Shown: one piece after another, positions 25,150 through 34,350 of the stretch
Layout of the letters: each line of letters begins with the position of its first letter
How positions within the stretch are numbered: the stretch's first letter is position 1
Notes under the pieces: model-generated
The model's database searches: none
What the model was told of the DNA's origin: nothing
What the model saw: the letters and a program-made list of their open reading frames with translations, nothing else
Position numbers and translations under genes: made by a program
NCBI GenBank assembly: GCA_913058335.1
Contig: CAJXPX010000006.1
Location: forward strand, 1 to 64,000
DNA: 64,000 nucleotides
Direction: 5' to 3'
DNA from: an uncultured Hyphomonadaceae bacterium
GTDB lineage: Bacteria; Pseudomonadota; Alphaproteobacteria; Caulobacterales; Maricaulaceae

Positions 25150-25180
25150 TATACGTTTTACTCTTATCGATAAACGTATA
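25150..25180. promoter_or_regulatory. Nested palindromes in a divergent promoter region
   Basis: TATACGTTT (25150-25158) and AAACGTATA (25172-25180) form a perfect 9-base inverted repeat. Between them is the perfect 10-base palindrome TTATCGATAA (25164-25173). A related CGATAA half-site follows at about 25195-25200. This lies between gspE and the ABC transporter operon and looks like a repressor operator; the regulator is unknown. Confidence 0.45.
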
Positions 25181-25245
25181 TAATTGTTGTTATTCGATAA
25201 GAAGTCGCTACGCTGTTGAAAAATTGACTTTCGAAGGTATCCCCC

Positions 25246-26112
25246 ATGCTATCCATTCAAAATATCCATAAACGCTTTGGCGATGTTCATGCATTGAATA
25301 ATGTGAGCCTGGATCTGGAGCCGGGGTTGTTTGGCCTGCTGGGTCCTAACGGCGCGGGAAAGTCTACATTGATGCGTACACTGGCAACGCTGCAAAAACC
25401 TGATGAGGGGCAAATTTTCTTTCAGGGTCAGAATATTGCGACTCACCCCGACGCAATCCGCTCCCAGCTCGGCTATTTGCCGCAAGATTTTGGTGTTTAC
25501 CCCCGCATGAGCGCTCTGGCACTTCTTGATCACATAGCCATCCTTAAAGGAGTGATAAATAAAAGCGAGCGGGAAGACCAAATCATGGCTTTGCTAGAAA
25601 AGGTCAATCTTATCACTCACCGCACTGCTGCAGTCGCAACTTATTCCGGCGGAATGCGTCAGCGTTTTGGTGTTGCGCAAGCCTTGCTCGGAAATCCAAA
25701 AATCCTGATCGTGGACGAACCGACAGCCGGGCTCGACCCGTTTGAACGTCAGCGCTTTCTTGACCTCCTATCCGAATTTGGCCGCGAAAAAATCATTTTA
25801 CTCTCCACCCATATTGTAGAAGACGTGCGGGATCTTTGTCCAGACATGGCGATTATGGGCAATGGACAAATTGTTGTACGCGGCGCGCCGGAAGCCCTCA
25901 TTGACAATATCCGCAGCCATGTTTGGCGCAAAACTGTTGACCGGGACGACCTACCCGCAATAAAAGAAAACTATAACTTCCTTTCCAGCCGCCATTTAAA
26001 AGGGGGTATTCAAGCGTCTGTTTTGGCCAATGCGTCTCCGGGGGAAGGGTTCGAGCAAAAAGAGGAAACCCTGGAAGATGCTTATTTCGCGCATTTAAAC
26101 GGTCTGGTTTAG
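25246..26112 (+). CDS. ABC transporter ATP-binding protein
   Basis: This 288-residue ATPase has Walker A GPNGAGKST (about 34-42), a Q-loop (YLPQDFG), the signature YSGGMRQR, Walker B ILIVDEP with the catalytic Glu, and the switch His (STHIVED). It powers the membrane protein encoded 9 bases downstream, with which it forms an operon. The substrate is unknown; pairs of this type are often annotated as ABC-2 exporters. The Shine-Dalgarno GAAGG lies 8 bases before the ATG. Confidence 0.95.
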   Translation: MLSIQNIHKRFGDVHALNNVSLDLEPGLFGLLGPNGAGKSTLMRTLATLQKPDEGQIFFQGQNIATHPDAIRSQLGYLPQDFGVYPRMSALALLDHIAILKGVINKSEREDQIMALLEKVNLITHRTAAVATYSGGMRQRFGVAQALLGNPKILIVDEPTAGLDPFERQRFLDLLSEFGREKIILLSTHIVEDVRDLCPDMAIMGNGQIVVRGAPEALIDNIRSHVWRKTVDRDDLPAIKENYNFLSSRHLKGGIQASVLANASPGEGFEQKEETLEDAYFAHLNGLV

Positions 26113-26121
26113 GGGCGGCTA

Positions 26122-29100
26122 ATGTTTAATCGTCTCTTGAAATTTGAAATGAGCTTTCAGGCTCGCCAAATCGGCTTCTGGGTCGTTATTCTGGTTATGC
26201 TCGCTTATGGCATTTTTGTTGCCGTTGCGCCTGATCTGTTCGGCTCCGGCCTCAGCGGCAGCAAAATAAAAGCGAATGGCGCACAGATGGTCGCGGGCGG
26301 TATTGCCAATGCCTATCTCCCCGTCATTTTCTTTGGCGGAATCTTTGTCGTCACAGGTATTCTTCGCGACAAAACCTCTAATATGACTGAGATTATCCAC
26401 GCCACCCCTATCTCGACCTTCGACATGACAGCGGCGCGGATGACCGGGGTTTTCCTAGTTATTTTCCTAAGCTTTTTTGTCTTTTTACTGGCACAGTTCT
26501 TGGGAACTTTCAGCCCTTCATTGGACAAGCTCACCCTCGGACCGATACGCCCGCTTTATTATCTTCACCCCCTTCTTCTTTTCACGCTCGTGAACGCGCT
26601 TTTCGTTACGGCTTTTTTCACTCTGATTGCCGGATTGACGCAGAATCGTATGCTCGTTCTGGTTAGCGCAATTGGATTATTTTTCTTTTCCATCATGTCT
26701 GGAGTCGTCATGGAGCTGGATATACCGAAATGGGCTCAGGCTTTGGTCGATCCGTTTGGCGCGATTGCTTATGCGCTGGATACGGAATTCTGGTCTCCGG
26801 AAGATCGAAATACACGGCTCACACCAATCTATGGATATCTGGGTCTCAACCGCCTCGTCTGGGGCGCGATTTCGATAGGCGTTCTGACGCTTGTCTTTAC
26901 ACGTTTCAAACGAGGGCTTGTTACAGGCAAAACCAAATTACGGGGCGGCGTTTTACAGGCCAAAGACATCCCGGCTTACAAAAGCGCGCAGCCTCGCTTC
27001 GGTTTAGTGGCAGATATCGCCGCGCTGTGGACGCGTACAAAATTTGAATATCTGAGCACGGTGCGTTCTGTTCCATTTATTATACTCGCCAGTCTCGCTA
27101 TGGCTCTGTTCGCTTTCCTAATTATTGTGACAGTCTTCTTTTCCCCGCAAAAACTCGTGCCCACCAGCCTGTTCATGGTCAGTATCGGATTTGCCAGTTT
27201 CCTTATCCCGGTCCTTTTAATTATCGCCTTCTTCTCGGCGGAGATGGTTTTCCGCGATAGAGGCGCAAAATTCATAGGACTTCTGGATTCCACGAAAGTC
27301 CGTAACTGGTCACTTTTAGTAGCAAAATGGCTGGCCTTGTCAGCTGTGCTCGCAACCCTTTGTGTCTTGGTTATGATTGTGGGCATGGCAATACAGATTG
27401 TAGCAGGCGGGCCTCCTGTCAACTTTGCACTTTATCTAAAATTCACTTTCTTAAATGCCTTCCCGAATTATTTAGCCTTCGCCTTTCTTGGGTTATTTGT
27501 TCAGGCCTTTGTCCCGAATAGAATTGTCGGCATGTTGGTGGCCGCAGGCGCAATGGCGTTTGTCGCGCTGGTGATTTCAAACCTGCCATTCTATCACCCT
27601 CTCATGGGCTTTAGCGGAACAAGCCCGGGACAGGTCTCTGAAATTTCGCCGTATAATAGCTGGGTTTATTTCCGGTGGTTTAATTTCTATTGGGGCGCGC
27701 TTTGTGTCCTGTTCGCCGTGTTCAGCACTTGGCTGTGGCGTCGAGGGTTTCAGATATCACTGATGCGGCGCTTCAAAGAAATGAAGACAAACATTACGCC
27801 AGCCTCCGGCGTGGTAGCCGCTCTCGCGCTCACCGCCTTTATTGGCAGCGGCATTTATATTTATCAAGCCTATGACAAGGTCGATTGGACTAATCAAAAG
27901 ACGCAGGAAAAGCTTCAAGTTAAAGGTGAAAAGTTGCTCGCGACGGAGCGGGACGCTCCGCACCCCCATGTCCGCAGCGTTAGTATCAACGCCGAAATCT
28001 TTCCGGAAAAACAGGAAGCCATCATAAAAGGCGCCATGATATTTGAAAATGCGTCTGGCGTTCCGATCTCTGAAATTTATGTCAATCCCGCCAGTAGCCA
28101 CGAAGAAGATGTGAAACAATTCGATCTGAAAGGTGCCGTTGAAGTCACTGAAGGCAAAAACGCGGAAGGCGATTCAATCGACGAAATCAACGATCTTGGC
28201 ATTCGGGTCTTCCGGTTTGAGCCTGCGCTTGAACCTGGCGACAAGACCGAGCTTGATTTCGAGACGTTTTTCCACGCCCCGCGGCTGGCCGATAGAAGCG
28301 TCATTTCCAAAGATGGGACGTTCCTTAATAATTATGGCGGGTTCGGGGCCAGCTCCCGCGTGATACCGACAATGGGCGTGCCAGATATTCGCATCCGCAA
28401 TTCCAAAACTCGTCGCAAATATGATTTGCCCGAACTGGAGAAACTCCCTGATCCGGATGCGCCGGATGCCGGAAAAGTAAATCTTTTTGGCACGTTAACG
28501 GGGCCAGCAGACTACATTGATTTTGAAGGTACGGTCTGCACCGCGGCCAATCAAATTCCGATTGCACCCGGTGACCTCATTACGGAATCTGTGGACGGCG
28601 ATCGTCGTTGCCGAACATATCGTTCCGATACGCCTATCAGTAACTTCTTCTCTATCTTGTCCGGTGATTACGCCGTGACTGAGGATAGCTGGACATCGCC
28701 AACAGGAAAAACAATTCCGATCCGCGTATATCACGCCGAAAACCACAACTATTCTGTTCAGAATATGATTGACGCGGCTAAATTTGGCCTGACTCATTAC
28801 TCCGAAAACTTTGGGCCTTACCAATATAATTACTTCCGCATCATGGAAGTTCCTTTCATTGGGTTTGCGCAGGCCTTTGCCGGAACCATTCCCTACGCTG
28901 AACAAGGTTTCATTATGGATAGCGGCGAAGCAGGGGATATAAAAACACTTGATAACGCCTCAATGACCACAATGCATGAGCTGGGCCATCAGTGGTTTGC
29001 CCACCAAATTGTCCCCGGCCTATCTCGCGGCTTTAATGTTTTGTCGGAAGGACTAACGTCCTACGCGACGATGGACGCCTATGAAGCCTTGTACGGATTT

Positions 29101-29802
29101 GACAAAGCGCTTTACGCTTTGGAAAATTCAACTATCGCGCAAATGCAGGCCCTGTCTTTTATTGACCGTGAAAAAGAAGTCCCACTCGCCATGGCCGGAG
29201 AACAGCAATATCTGGTTTACAATAAAGCTGACTGGGTGCTGTGGGGGTTGAAGCATTATATAGGGCCTGAGAATATGCGGCTCGCTATGCGCAACCTCAT
29301 AAATGAATTCGGCTCAAACGGCCCGCCTTATCCCACTACGAAAGATGTGACCGACGCGCTGCGCGAAGTTGCCGGACCCGACTTTGACCAACTGATCACG
29401 GATCAGTGGGATCGTATTGTCTGGTGGGACATGCAATTTGGAGAGGCAGATCCAAGGGTCAGTAAGCTCCCCAATGGCCGCTTCCGCGTAAGCTTTCCCC
29501 TTGTGATAGATAAAAAAATCCAGACGGAGGAGATGGAAACCGCCGAGAGTTTTGCCGATATTGAAGGTGAAAGCCTGAATGAATGGGTGGAAATCGGCTT
29601 TTATGAGGAAGAGCCAAAGCGGCTCTGGAGTGCTTGGTCAGATTTGAAGCGGGTTCGCGTCACCGAAGATGAAAGCGAGATAAGCTTTGAACTGGATAGC
29701 CTTCCCGCCTTTATATCTATAGACCCCCGCCGCCTCCTCATGGAACGCAATGTGCAGGATAATGTGACGCCGATATCTTCTAAATTGGCCTCTACCGACT
29801 AA
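26122..29802 (+). CDS. ABC-2 permease fused to an M1-family aminopeptidase
   Basis: This 1226-residue inner-membrane protein has an N-terminal part (about 1-580) with a dozen or so hydrophobic helices in two permease-like halves, and then a large soluble domain. The soluble part has the M1 zinc signature HELGH (952-956) with the third ligand Glu976 in LSEG, and AFAGTIPYAEQ in the place of the exopeptidase GxMEN-like motif. The spacing is HExxH-x19-E, the form I recall for this fused subfamily. The fusion suggests that transport and cleavage of a peptide or protein are coupled, with the peptidase outside the cytoplasm, but substrate and direction are unknown. Its ATPase partner lies just upstream, and a strong terminator follows. 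Confidence 0.92.
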   Translation: MFNRLLKFEMSFQARQIGFWVVILVMLAYGIFVAVAPDLFGSGLSGSKIKANGAQMVAGGIANAYLPVIFFGGIFVVTGILRDKTSNMTEIIHATPISTFDMTAARMTGVFLVIFLSFFVFLLAQFLGTFSPSLDKLTLGPIRPLYYLHPLLLFTLVNALFVTAFFTLIAGLTQNRMLVLVSAIGLFFFSIMSGVVMELDIPKWAQALVDPFGAIAYALDTEFWSPEDRNTRLTPIYGYLGLNRLVWGAISIGVLTLVFTRFKRGLVTGKTKLRGGVLQAKDIPAYKSAQPRFGLVADIAALWTRTKFEYLSTVRSVPFIILASLAMALFAFLIIVTVFFSPQKLVPTSLFMVSIGFASFLIPVLLIIAFFSAEMVFRDRGAKFIGLLDSTKVRNWSLLVAKWLALSAVLATLCVLVMIVGMAIQIVAGGPPVNFALYLKFTFLNAFPNYLAFAFLGLFVQAFVPNRIVGMLVAAGAMAFVALVISNLPFYHPLMGFSGTSPGQVSEISPYNSWVYFRWFNFYWGALCVLFAVFSTWLWRRGFQISLMRRFKEMKTNITPASGVVAALALTAFIGSGIYIYQAYDKVDWTNQKTQEKLQVKGEKLLATERDAPHPHVRSVSINAEIFPEKQEAIIKGAMIFENASGVPISEIYVNPASSHEEDVKQFDLKGAVEVTEGKNAEGDSIDEINDLGIRVFRFEPALEPGDKTELDFETFFHAPRLADRSVISKDGTFLNNYGGFGASSRVIPTMGVPDIRIRNSKTRRKYDLPELEKLPDPDAPDAGKVNLFGTLTGPADYIDFEGTVCTAANQIPIAPGDLITESVDGDRRCRTYRSDTPISNFFSILSGDYAVTEDSWTSPTGKTIPIRVYHAENHNYSVQNMIDAAKFGLTHYSENFGPYQYNYFRIMEVPFIGFAQAFAGTIPYAEQGFIMDSGEAGDIKTLDNASMTTMHELGHQWFAHQIVPGLSRGFNVLSEGLTSYATMDAYEALYGFDKALYALENSTIAQMQALSFIDREKEVPLAMAGEQQYLVYNKADWVLWGLKHYIGPENMRLAMRNLINEFGSNGPPYPTTKDVTDALREVAGPDFDQLITDQWDRIVWWDMQFGEADPRVSKLPNGRFRVSFPLVIDKKIQTEEMETAESFADIEGESLNEWVEIGFYEEEPKRLWSAWSDLKRVRVTEDESEISFELDSLPAFISIDPRRLLMERNVQDNVTPISSKLASTD

Positions 29803-29851
29803 AAATGGGCGTTACGCCTATATTTATCCCGAGATATTTTAAACACTTGGA

Positions 29852-29883
29852 GGAGCAAGCCTAGCTTGCTCCTTTTTCTTTTG
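29852..29883 (+). terminator. Rho-independent terminator after the ABC/M1 operon
   Basis: GGAGCAAGC (29852-29860), loop CTA, GCTTGCTCC (29864-29872), then TTTTTCTTTTG. A perfect 9-base stem and U-rich tail separate the ABC operon from efp. Confidence 0.9.
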
Positions 29884-29930
29884 CCTGATAAGTCACGCGG
29901 GTCATCGTCTAGCGAAAGAAAGAGCACCTC

Positions 29931-30494
29931 ATGAAAATGAACGGGAATGAAATCCGTCAGGGTAATATTATCAAACATCAGGATTCTCTTTGGATTGCAG
30001 TCAAATGTAATGCGGTGAAGCCCGGTAAAGGCGGCGCCTTTAATCAGGTCGAGCTTAAAAATATTCTGGACGGCCGGAAATTAAATGAACGTTTCCGCGC
30101 CGCCGAAACCGTGGAAAAAGTTCGTTTGGATCAAAAACCACACACTTATCTATTCGCGGAAGACGATATGCTCGTTTTCATGAATTCCGAAAATTACGAA
30201 CAAATCCGTTTGCAATCCGAATTCGTTGGTGACTCCGCTGCTTATCTGTCGGACAGTATGGAAGTCGAAGTCGAATTTTACGAAGACCGCCCTATTAGCA
30301 TTGCCCTGCCCACTCAAGTCGTCTTGGAAGTCGCGGAAACGGAGCCTGTCGTTAAAGGTCAGACAGCCGCCAATTCATTCAAGCCAGCTATTCTATCCAA
30401 TGGCGTCCGCACAGCGGTTCCGCCGTTCGTCGGAGAAGGCGAACGCCTCATTATCAATACCGAAGACGGGTCCTACGTGAAACGCGCGGATTAA
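29931..30494 (+). CDS. efp: Translation elongation factor P
   Basis: EF-P relieves ribosome stalling at proline runs. The 187-residue protein has the three beta-barrel domains of the family, with the domain I loop KPGKGGAF carrying the modifiable Lys33 (Lys34 in E. coli numbering). Lys in PGKGG suggests the beta-lysylation type (EpmA/EpmB), whose genes are not in view. The ATG at 29931 or the ATG two codons later could be used. Confidence 0.97.
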   Translation: MKMNGNEIRQGNIIKHQDSLWIAVKCNAVKPGKGGAFNQVELKNILDGRKLNERFRAAETVEKVRLDQKPHTYLFAEDDMLVFMNSENYEQIRLQSEFVGDSAAYLSDSMEVEVEFYEDRPISIALPTQVVLEVAETEPVVKGQTAANSFKPAILSNGVRTAVPPFVGEGERLIINTEDGSYVKRAD

Positions 30495-30517
30495 ATCATA
30501 CTCTGCCGGGCATCCTC

Positions 30518-30538
30518 CGTTCTGAAAAACTCAGAACG
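30518..30538. other. Hairpin between efp and suhB
   Basis: CGTTCTGA (30518-30525) and TCAGAACG (30531-30538) form a perfect 8-base stem with loop AAAAC. No T-run follows, so it may be an mRNA-stabilising or attenuating hairpin rather than a terminator. Confidence 0.5.
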
Positions 30539-30576
30539 CAACTCGGCACAATATTTATATATTTACGGAGAGCCCA

Positions 30577-31395
30577 ATGGCGAACCTTTCTGCCATAATG
30601 ACCGTGATGCAAATGGCGGCGCGTAAAGCGTCGCGCGGTTTAATACGCGATTTCAACGAAGTCGAACATTTGCAGGTCGCCCGTAAGGGGCCTGCAGATT
30701 TTGTTTCGCGCGCCGATAAGAAAGCCGAAGAGGTCATCGTCGAAAACTTGCAAAGGGACCGTCCCGGTTACGGCTTTCTTCTCGAAGAAGGCGACGAAAT
30801 TGTCGGCTCTGACAAGACTCATAGATTTATCGTGGATCCTCTGGATGGTACGACAAATTACCTCCACGGCATTCCGCATTTCGCCATCTCTATTGCGCTA
30901 GAACGCGAAATTGACGGTGAGCCGCGCGAAATCGTCGCCGGACTAATCTACAATCCTATTACGGACGAGATGTTCTTTGCCGAAAAAGGCAAAGGCGCCT
31001 TCGTCAATGACGGCACACGCGGCGGGGCAGATCGCCGCCTGCGGCCTTCACAGCGTGATATTTTTCAAGACTCGCTCTTTTCGACCGGCATTCCATTTCT
31101 GGGACGTCCGGGCCATGCCAAGTTTCTGAAAGAACTTCATCAGGTTATGGGCCATAGCGCCGGCGTAAGGCGTATGGGCTCTGCCGCGCTTGATCTCGCT
31201 TGGACTGCCGCGGGCCGTTATGATGGTTTCTGGGAACGCGGCCTTGCCCCTTGGGACATCGCTGCAGGCGTCCTCATCGCGCGAGAAGCCGGATGCGAAG
31301 TCGAAAGCCTCTCTGGGGGGAACGTCGTTGAGACTGGCGATATTATCTGTGCAAATGCAGCGCTGATGGCGCCTTTAAAAGAGCGGGTGAAATAA
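30577..31395 (+). CDS. suhB: Inositol monophosphatase family protein (SuhB-like)
   Basis: This 272-residue Mg-dependent phosphatase has the metal-binding motifs (LEEGDE; VDPLDGTTNYLHG) and the C-terminal WERGLAPWDIAAG block of the inositol monophosphatase family. SuhB proteins dephosphorylate inositol-1-phosphate and, in E. coli, also act in rRNA antitermination. It ends 9 bases before kdsA, suggesting co-transcription. Confidence 0.93.
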   Translation: MANLSAIMTVMQMAARKASRGLIRDFNEVEHLQVARKGPADFVSRADKKAEEVIVENLQRDRPGYGFLLEEGDEIVGSDKTHRFIVDPLDGTTNYLHGIPHFAISIALEREIDGEPREIVAGLIYNPITDEMFFAEKGKGAFVNDGTRGGADRRLRPSQRDIFQDSLFSTGIPFLGRPGHAKFLKELHQVMGHSAGVRRMGSAALDLAWTAAGRYDGFWERGLAPWDIAAGVLIAREAGCEVESLSGGNVVETGDIICANAALMAPLKERVK

Positions 31396-31404
31396 AGCCC
31401 CGTT

Positions 31405-32256
31405 ATGCCGAACGTCTCTCTTAAATTCTCGGATTGGTCTATCGGCTCCGGCCTTCCGCTCGCCGTGATTGCCGGCTGCAATGTGCTGGAAAGCCTTGAA
31501 GAAGCGCTCACTATTGGGCGGGAACTAAAATCAGTATGTAACAATTTAGGCCTGCCTTACGTCTTCAAAGCAAGTTTTGATAAAGCCAACCGCTCTTCAA
31601 TCACCTCTTTTCGCGGGCCGGGCTTGGAAAAAGGGCTGGAAATGCTCTCAACTATCAAGGCCGAACTGGACGTGCCAATCTGCACGGATGTACATGAAGC
31701 TGATCAGGCCCTCTCCGTGGCGTCAGTAGCGGATATTATTCAAGTTCCGGCCTTTCTCTGTCGCCAGACAGACCTCGTGACAGCTATGGCAGAGGCCGCA
31801 AAGCAAACCGGTAGTGTCCTTCATGTGAAAAAGGCCCAGTTCCTTGCTCCTTGGGACAGCAAAAACATTATCTCGAAAATTCGGGAGACCCATGACGCGG
31901 ACGCAATTATTATGTGTGAGCGCGGCGTCAGTTTTGGCTATAACAATCTAATTGTTGATCCACTTGCCATCCCTGAAATGCAAAAACTCGGCGTGCCGGT
32001 CACGATTGATGCTACGCATGCTGTACAGCTCCCCGGCGCCGATCCACGCACCGGCGGCGCCTCAACAGGCGGACGGCGTGACGGCGTGGCAATCATAGCA
32101 AAATCTGCGGTGGCCGCAGGTGCAGACGGCGTCTTTCTTGAATTCCATACGGATCCAGACGCAGCTCTGTGCGACGCACCGAGCTGCTTACCGATATCAG
32201 AAGCTCGCCCGCTTTTAGCCCGGTTAAAAGCGTTTCGGGATATCGTGAACGGCTAA
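31405..32256 (+). CDS. kdsA: 3-deoxy-8-phosphooctulonate synthase (KDO-8-P synthase)
   Basis: KdsA condenses phosphoenolpyruvate and arabinose-5-phosphate to KDO-8-phosphate, the route to the sugar that WaaA attaches to lipid A. The 283-residue protein has the FKASFDKANRSS and DVHEADQA blocks and the GGRRDGV loop. Asn26 in GCNVLES occupies the position that is Cys in metal-dependent enzymes, so this should be the metal-independent class, as in E. coli (Asn26). Confidence 0.96.
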   Translation: MPNVSLKFSDWSIGSGLPLAVIAGCNVLESLEEALTIGRELKSVCNNLGLPYVFKASFDKANRSSITSFRGPGLEKGLEMLSTIKAELDVPICTDVHEADQALSVASVADIIQVPAFLCRQTDLVTAMAEAAKQTGSVLHVKKAQFLAPWDSKNIISKIRETHDADAIIMCERGVSFGYNNLIVDPLAIPEMQKLGVPVTIDATHAVQLPGADPRTGGASTGGRRDGVAIIAKSAVAAGADGVFLEFHTDPDAALCDAPSCLPISEARPLLARLKAFRDIVNG

Positions 32257-32257
32257 C

Positions 32258-32286
32258 TTGACGAAAAGCAGCGTCTCGCCTATATC
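32258..32286 (+). promoter_or_regulatory. Predicted sigma70-type promoter of rpmE
   Basis: TTGACG (32258-32263), exactly 17 bases, TATATC (32281-32286), just after the kdsA stop. The leader to the ATG at 32349 is about 55 bases and includes a possible GC-rich hairpin (around 32290-32310). Confidence 0.65.
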
Positions 32287-32348
32287 GCGCCCTCCGAGCG
32301 GGGGACCCAATAACGCAATCCCGTGACCAGAGGCCAAGGAGCCAGACA

Positions 32349-32570
32349 ATGAAAAAAGATACTCATCCAGATTATCATTCGATTACCGTCAAAATGGTTG
32401 ACGGATCAACTTACGAAACACGCTCTACTTGGGGCAAAGAAGGCGACGTTCTCGCGCTGGATATCGATTCCAAGACGCACCCTGCCTGGACTGGCGGAGA
32501 TGCGAAACTTATGGATCGCGGCGGACGCGTTTCCCGCTTCAAAGATAAATTTGCAGGCTTTGGCGTCTAA
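32349..32570 (+). CDS. rpmE: 50S ribosomal protein L31 (Cys-free form)
   Basis: This 73-residue protein matches L31: KKDTHPDYH at the start, [11 protein letters not shown], and SKTHPAWTG near the middle. It has no cysteine at all, so it is the zinc-free form. AAGGAG (32335-32340) is 8 bases before the ATG. It has its own promoter and terminator. Confidence 0.96.
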   Translation: MKKDTHPDYHSITVKMVDGSTYETRSTWGKEGDVLALDIDSKTHPAWTGGDAKLMDRGGRVSRFKDKFAGFGV

Positions 32571-32592
32571 GCCAAACCCTAGACCGAATACG

Positions 32593-32622
32593 AAAAAGGC
32601 TCCTCTTGGGAGCCTTTTTTAT
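32593..32622 (+). terminator. Rho-independent terminator of rpmE
   Basis: AAAAAGGCTCC (32593-32603), a short loop, then GGAGCC (32609-32614) and TTTTTTATT. The A-run on the left arm also makes it work in the other direction for the convergent rcdA-like gene. Confidence 0.88.
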
Positions 32623-32639
32623 TGCTATCAGATATAGGC

Positions 32640-33218
32640 CTAGCCGTTTGGCCCAAAGGCCGCTTCCAGACGGCTGATTTGATCGGCAACCGTATTGCCT
32701 TGTTGCGCTGCGATCGTCCCGTAAAGCGAACGATCAAGTCGCGTTATCCGCTCATACAGCGCTTCTGATCTCGCAAGTAAGTCAAGAAGCCGCGCCGGAA
32801 GCGTATAGGATGCCTTGGCGATCTCAGAAAAACTTATTTCTTCTTCTGATTTCGTTTCCGGTACGAGACGGTATTTTTCCGCCCGGGCCTCGCTCAATTC
32901 CATTTCGTCTTCTTTCAAGGCTCTCTGGACAAGCAACCAGCTAGCGACCTGCATCAACCGAGTCGTCAACCGCATGGACTGACTCGCATAGGTCAGAGCG
33001 TCATCCCGCTCTAGTTTTTTGGAATCATGTCGCCCCGGCCCATCAAGATAGGCGGCAGTTTCTTCAACCATATCCATCCCTTCGCGGAAGGTTTTGGCGA
33101 AGAGTTCAGATCGTGTAAACTCCATTAGGCGCGCCTCCGCCTGCGGGGTGAGCGTATCCGGCAAAATAGCCTGATCGCTTGATATTTTAGATATGTCTTG
33201 GGGCTGTCCGGCGGTCAT
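32640..33218 (-). CDS. rcdA: DUF1465 protein, RcdA-like protease adaptor of the CtrA pathway
   Basis: This 192-residue helical cytoplasmic protein has the DUF1465 signature (FTRSELFAKTFREGMDMVEETAAYLDG, shown here by its first residues at about 33-45). To my knowledge Caulobacter RcdA, which helps ClpXP degrade CtrA, is a member of this family. I choose the ATG at 33218 because it gives the usual short N-terminus; the open frame begins 19 codons earlier. The convergent rpmE terminator lies just after its 3' end. RcdA function is inferred from family membership and from the presence of other CtrA-network genes here. Confidence 0.75.
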   Translation of the reverse strand: MTAGQPQDISKISSDQAILPDTLTPQAEARLMEFTRSELFAKTFREGMDMVEETAAYLDGPGRHDSKKLERDDALTYASQSMRLTTRLMQVASWLLVQRALKEDEMELSEARAEKYRLVPETKSEEEISFSEIAKASYTLPARLLDLLARSEALYERITRLDRSLYGTIAAQQGNTVADQISRLEAAFGPNG

Positions 33219-33328
33219 AGAATCTCTTTTTTCAGCACAAGGTGTAAGCTTTGAGATTAAGTTTGCAAGCCCCACGCCAAAGCGGGTTGCCTACCGGAAG
33301 AAATGTAATGAACCAGTCATCATTGAAG

Positions 33329-33520
33329 TCAGGATTTTGGCCCGAACAGCGTATCTGCGGCGCTACGCTCACTTTGTTTTTTCTCCAGCTCTTTGCTAAC
33401 CCGCTTTATTTCAGCCTCCAGCGCCCCAATTCTGCCCTTCAACTCGTCCCTTGAAAGGCCGTAAAGATCTTCTCCAATTGTGATTGTACCGATTTGGCGC
33501 AGTGCCTCATTCTCATCCAT
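33329..33520 (-). CDS. DUF1192 family protein
   Basis: This 63-residue protein contains IGEDLYGLSRDELKGRI, then a coiled coil (about 28-52), and matches the alphaproteobacterial DUF1192 family of unknown function, often found next to DUF1465 genes. The ATG at 33520 gives the family-like N-terminus; an upstream ATG at 33550 is possible. It lies 110 bases upstream of the rcdA-like gene on the same strand. Confidence 0.75.
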   Translation of the reverse strand: MDENEALRQIGTITIGEDLYGLSRDELKGRIGALEAEIKRVSKELEKKQSERSAADTLFGPKS

Positions 33521-33617
33521 GGCAGTCCCGACTTTCCTAATGACTTGCATTTTAACCGTAATAGCCTATGTAAAGGGGTGTTCGAAAGCGGGAAAAGTCC
33601 AAAATCGAACGAAACGA

Positions 33618-33639
33618 CCCCGCCGAGCGGGGTTTTTTT
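33618..33639 (+). terminator. Orphan terminator-like hairpin upstream of trcR
   Basis: CCCCGC (33618-33623), loop CGA, GCGGGG (33627-33632), then seven Ts. It is a textbook intrinsic terminator on the plus strand, yet no plus-strand gene precedes it. It lies 27 bases before the trcR start, so it may attenuate trcR or end a small RNA. Confidence 0.75.
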
Positions 33640-33666
33640 AATGGCTGTTTTCAAACGAGGCTCGTT

Positions 33667-34326
33667 ATGACACAAATTTTAATGCCTAAAGCAACCGCCG
33701 TCTGGCTAATCGACAATACGGGTTTGACCTTCAAACAGATAAGCGAGTTTTGCAAACTTCATATTCTTGAAGTCGAAGGCATAGCCGATGGGGATGTGGC
33801 CGCCGGTATTCGCGGCGCCGACCCAATTGCCAACGGGCAAATTAATCGCGAGGAAATTGAGAAAGCCGAAAAAGATTCTGATTACCAGATGAAGCCGAAC
33901 AAATTCGACTCGGATGAATTGCAGCCGACCAAGAAGAAAAAAGGCCCGCGCTATACGCCGCTTTCGCGCCGTCAGGACCGCCCGGACGCCATTGCCTGGC
34001 TCGTGCGTTATCATCCCGAAGTTTCCGACGCGCAAATTTCCAAGCTCATTGGCACAACCAAGCCAACGATTAAATCCATTCGTGATCGGTCGCATTGGAA
34101 GATCAATACGATTAACCCGACAGATCCGGTTTCACTCGGGCTTTGCAGCCAGATTGACCTTGACGCGATTGTCAAAAAAGCGGCTGAGAAAAAGGCCAAG
34201 GAAGACGCCGCAAATGCGGAAGAAGGCGGAGAAACTTTAAGCCCTGTCGAGCCGGCGCCGCTTCCAAGTGAGAAGCCGAAAGTCGAGCACACGCTTGAAA
34301 GCCTTTTCAAGCCGTCTGAAAATTAA
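33667..34326 (+). CDS. trcR: DUF1013 cell-cycle transcriptional regulator TrcR
   Basis: This 219-residue protein matches DUF1013/TrcR throughout: LMPKATAVWLIDNTGLTFKQIS at the start (first Trp near residue 11), the acidic middle, and the HTH-like DAIAWLVRYHPEVSDAQISK segment (about 107-127) followed by GTTKPTIKSIRDRSHW. The last 60 residues are low-complexity (Ala/Glu/Pro). TrcR is annotated as a cell-cycle regulator in alphaproteobacteria. A terminator follows immediately. Confidence 0.88.
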   Translation: MTQILMPKATAVWLIDNTGLTFKQISEFCKLHILEVEGIADGDVAAGIRGADPIANGQINREEIEKAEKDSDYQMKPNKFDSDELQPTKKKKGPRYTPLSRRQDRPDAIAWLVRYHPEVSDAQISKLIGTTKPTIKSIRDRSHWKINTINPTDPVSLGLCSQIDLDAIVKKAAEKKAKEDAANAEEGGETLSPVEPAPLPSEKPKVEHTLESLFKPSEN

Positions 34327-34350
34327 GTTCTATTTTCCAGAAGCGATCCA

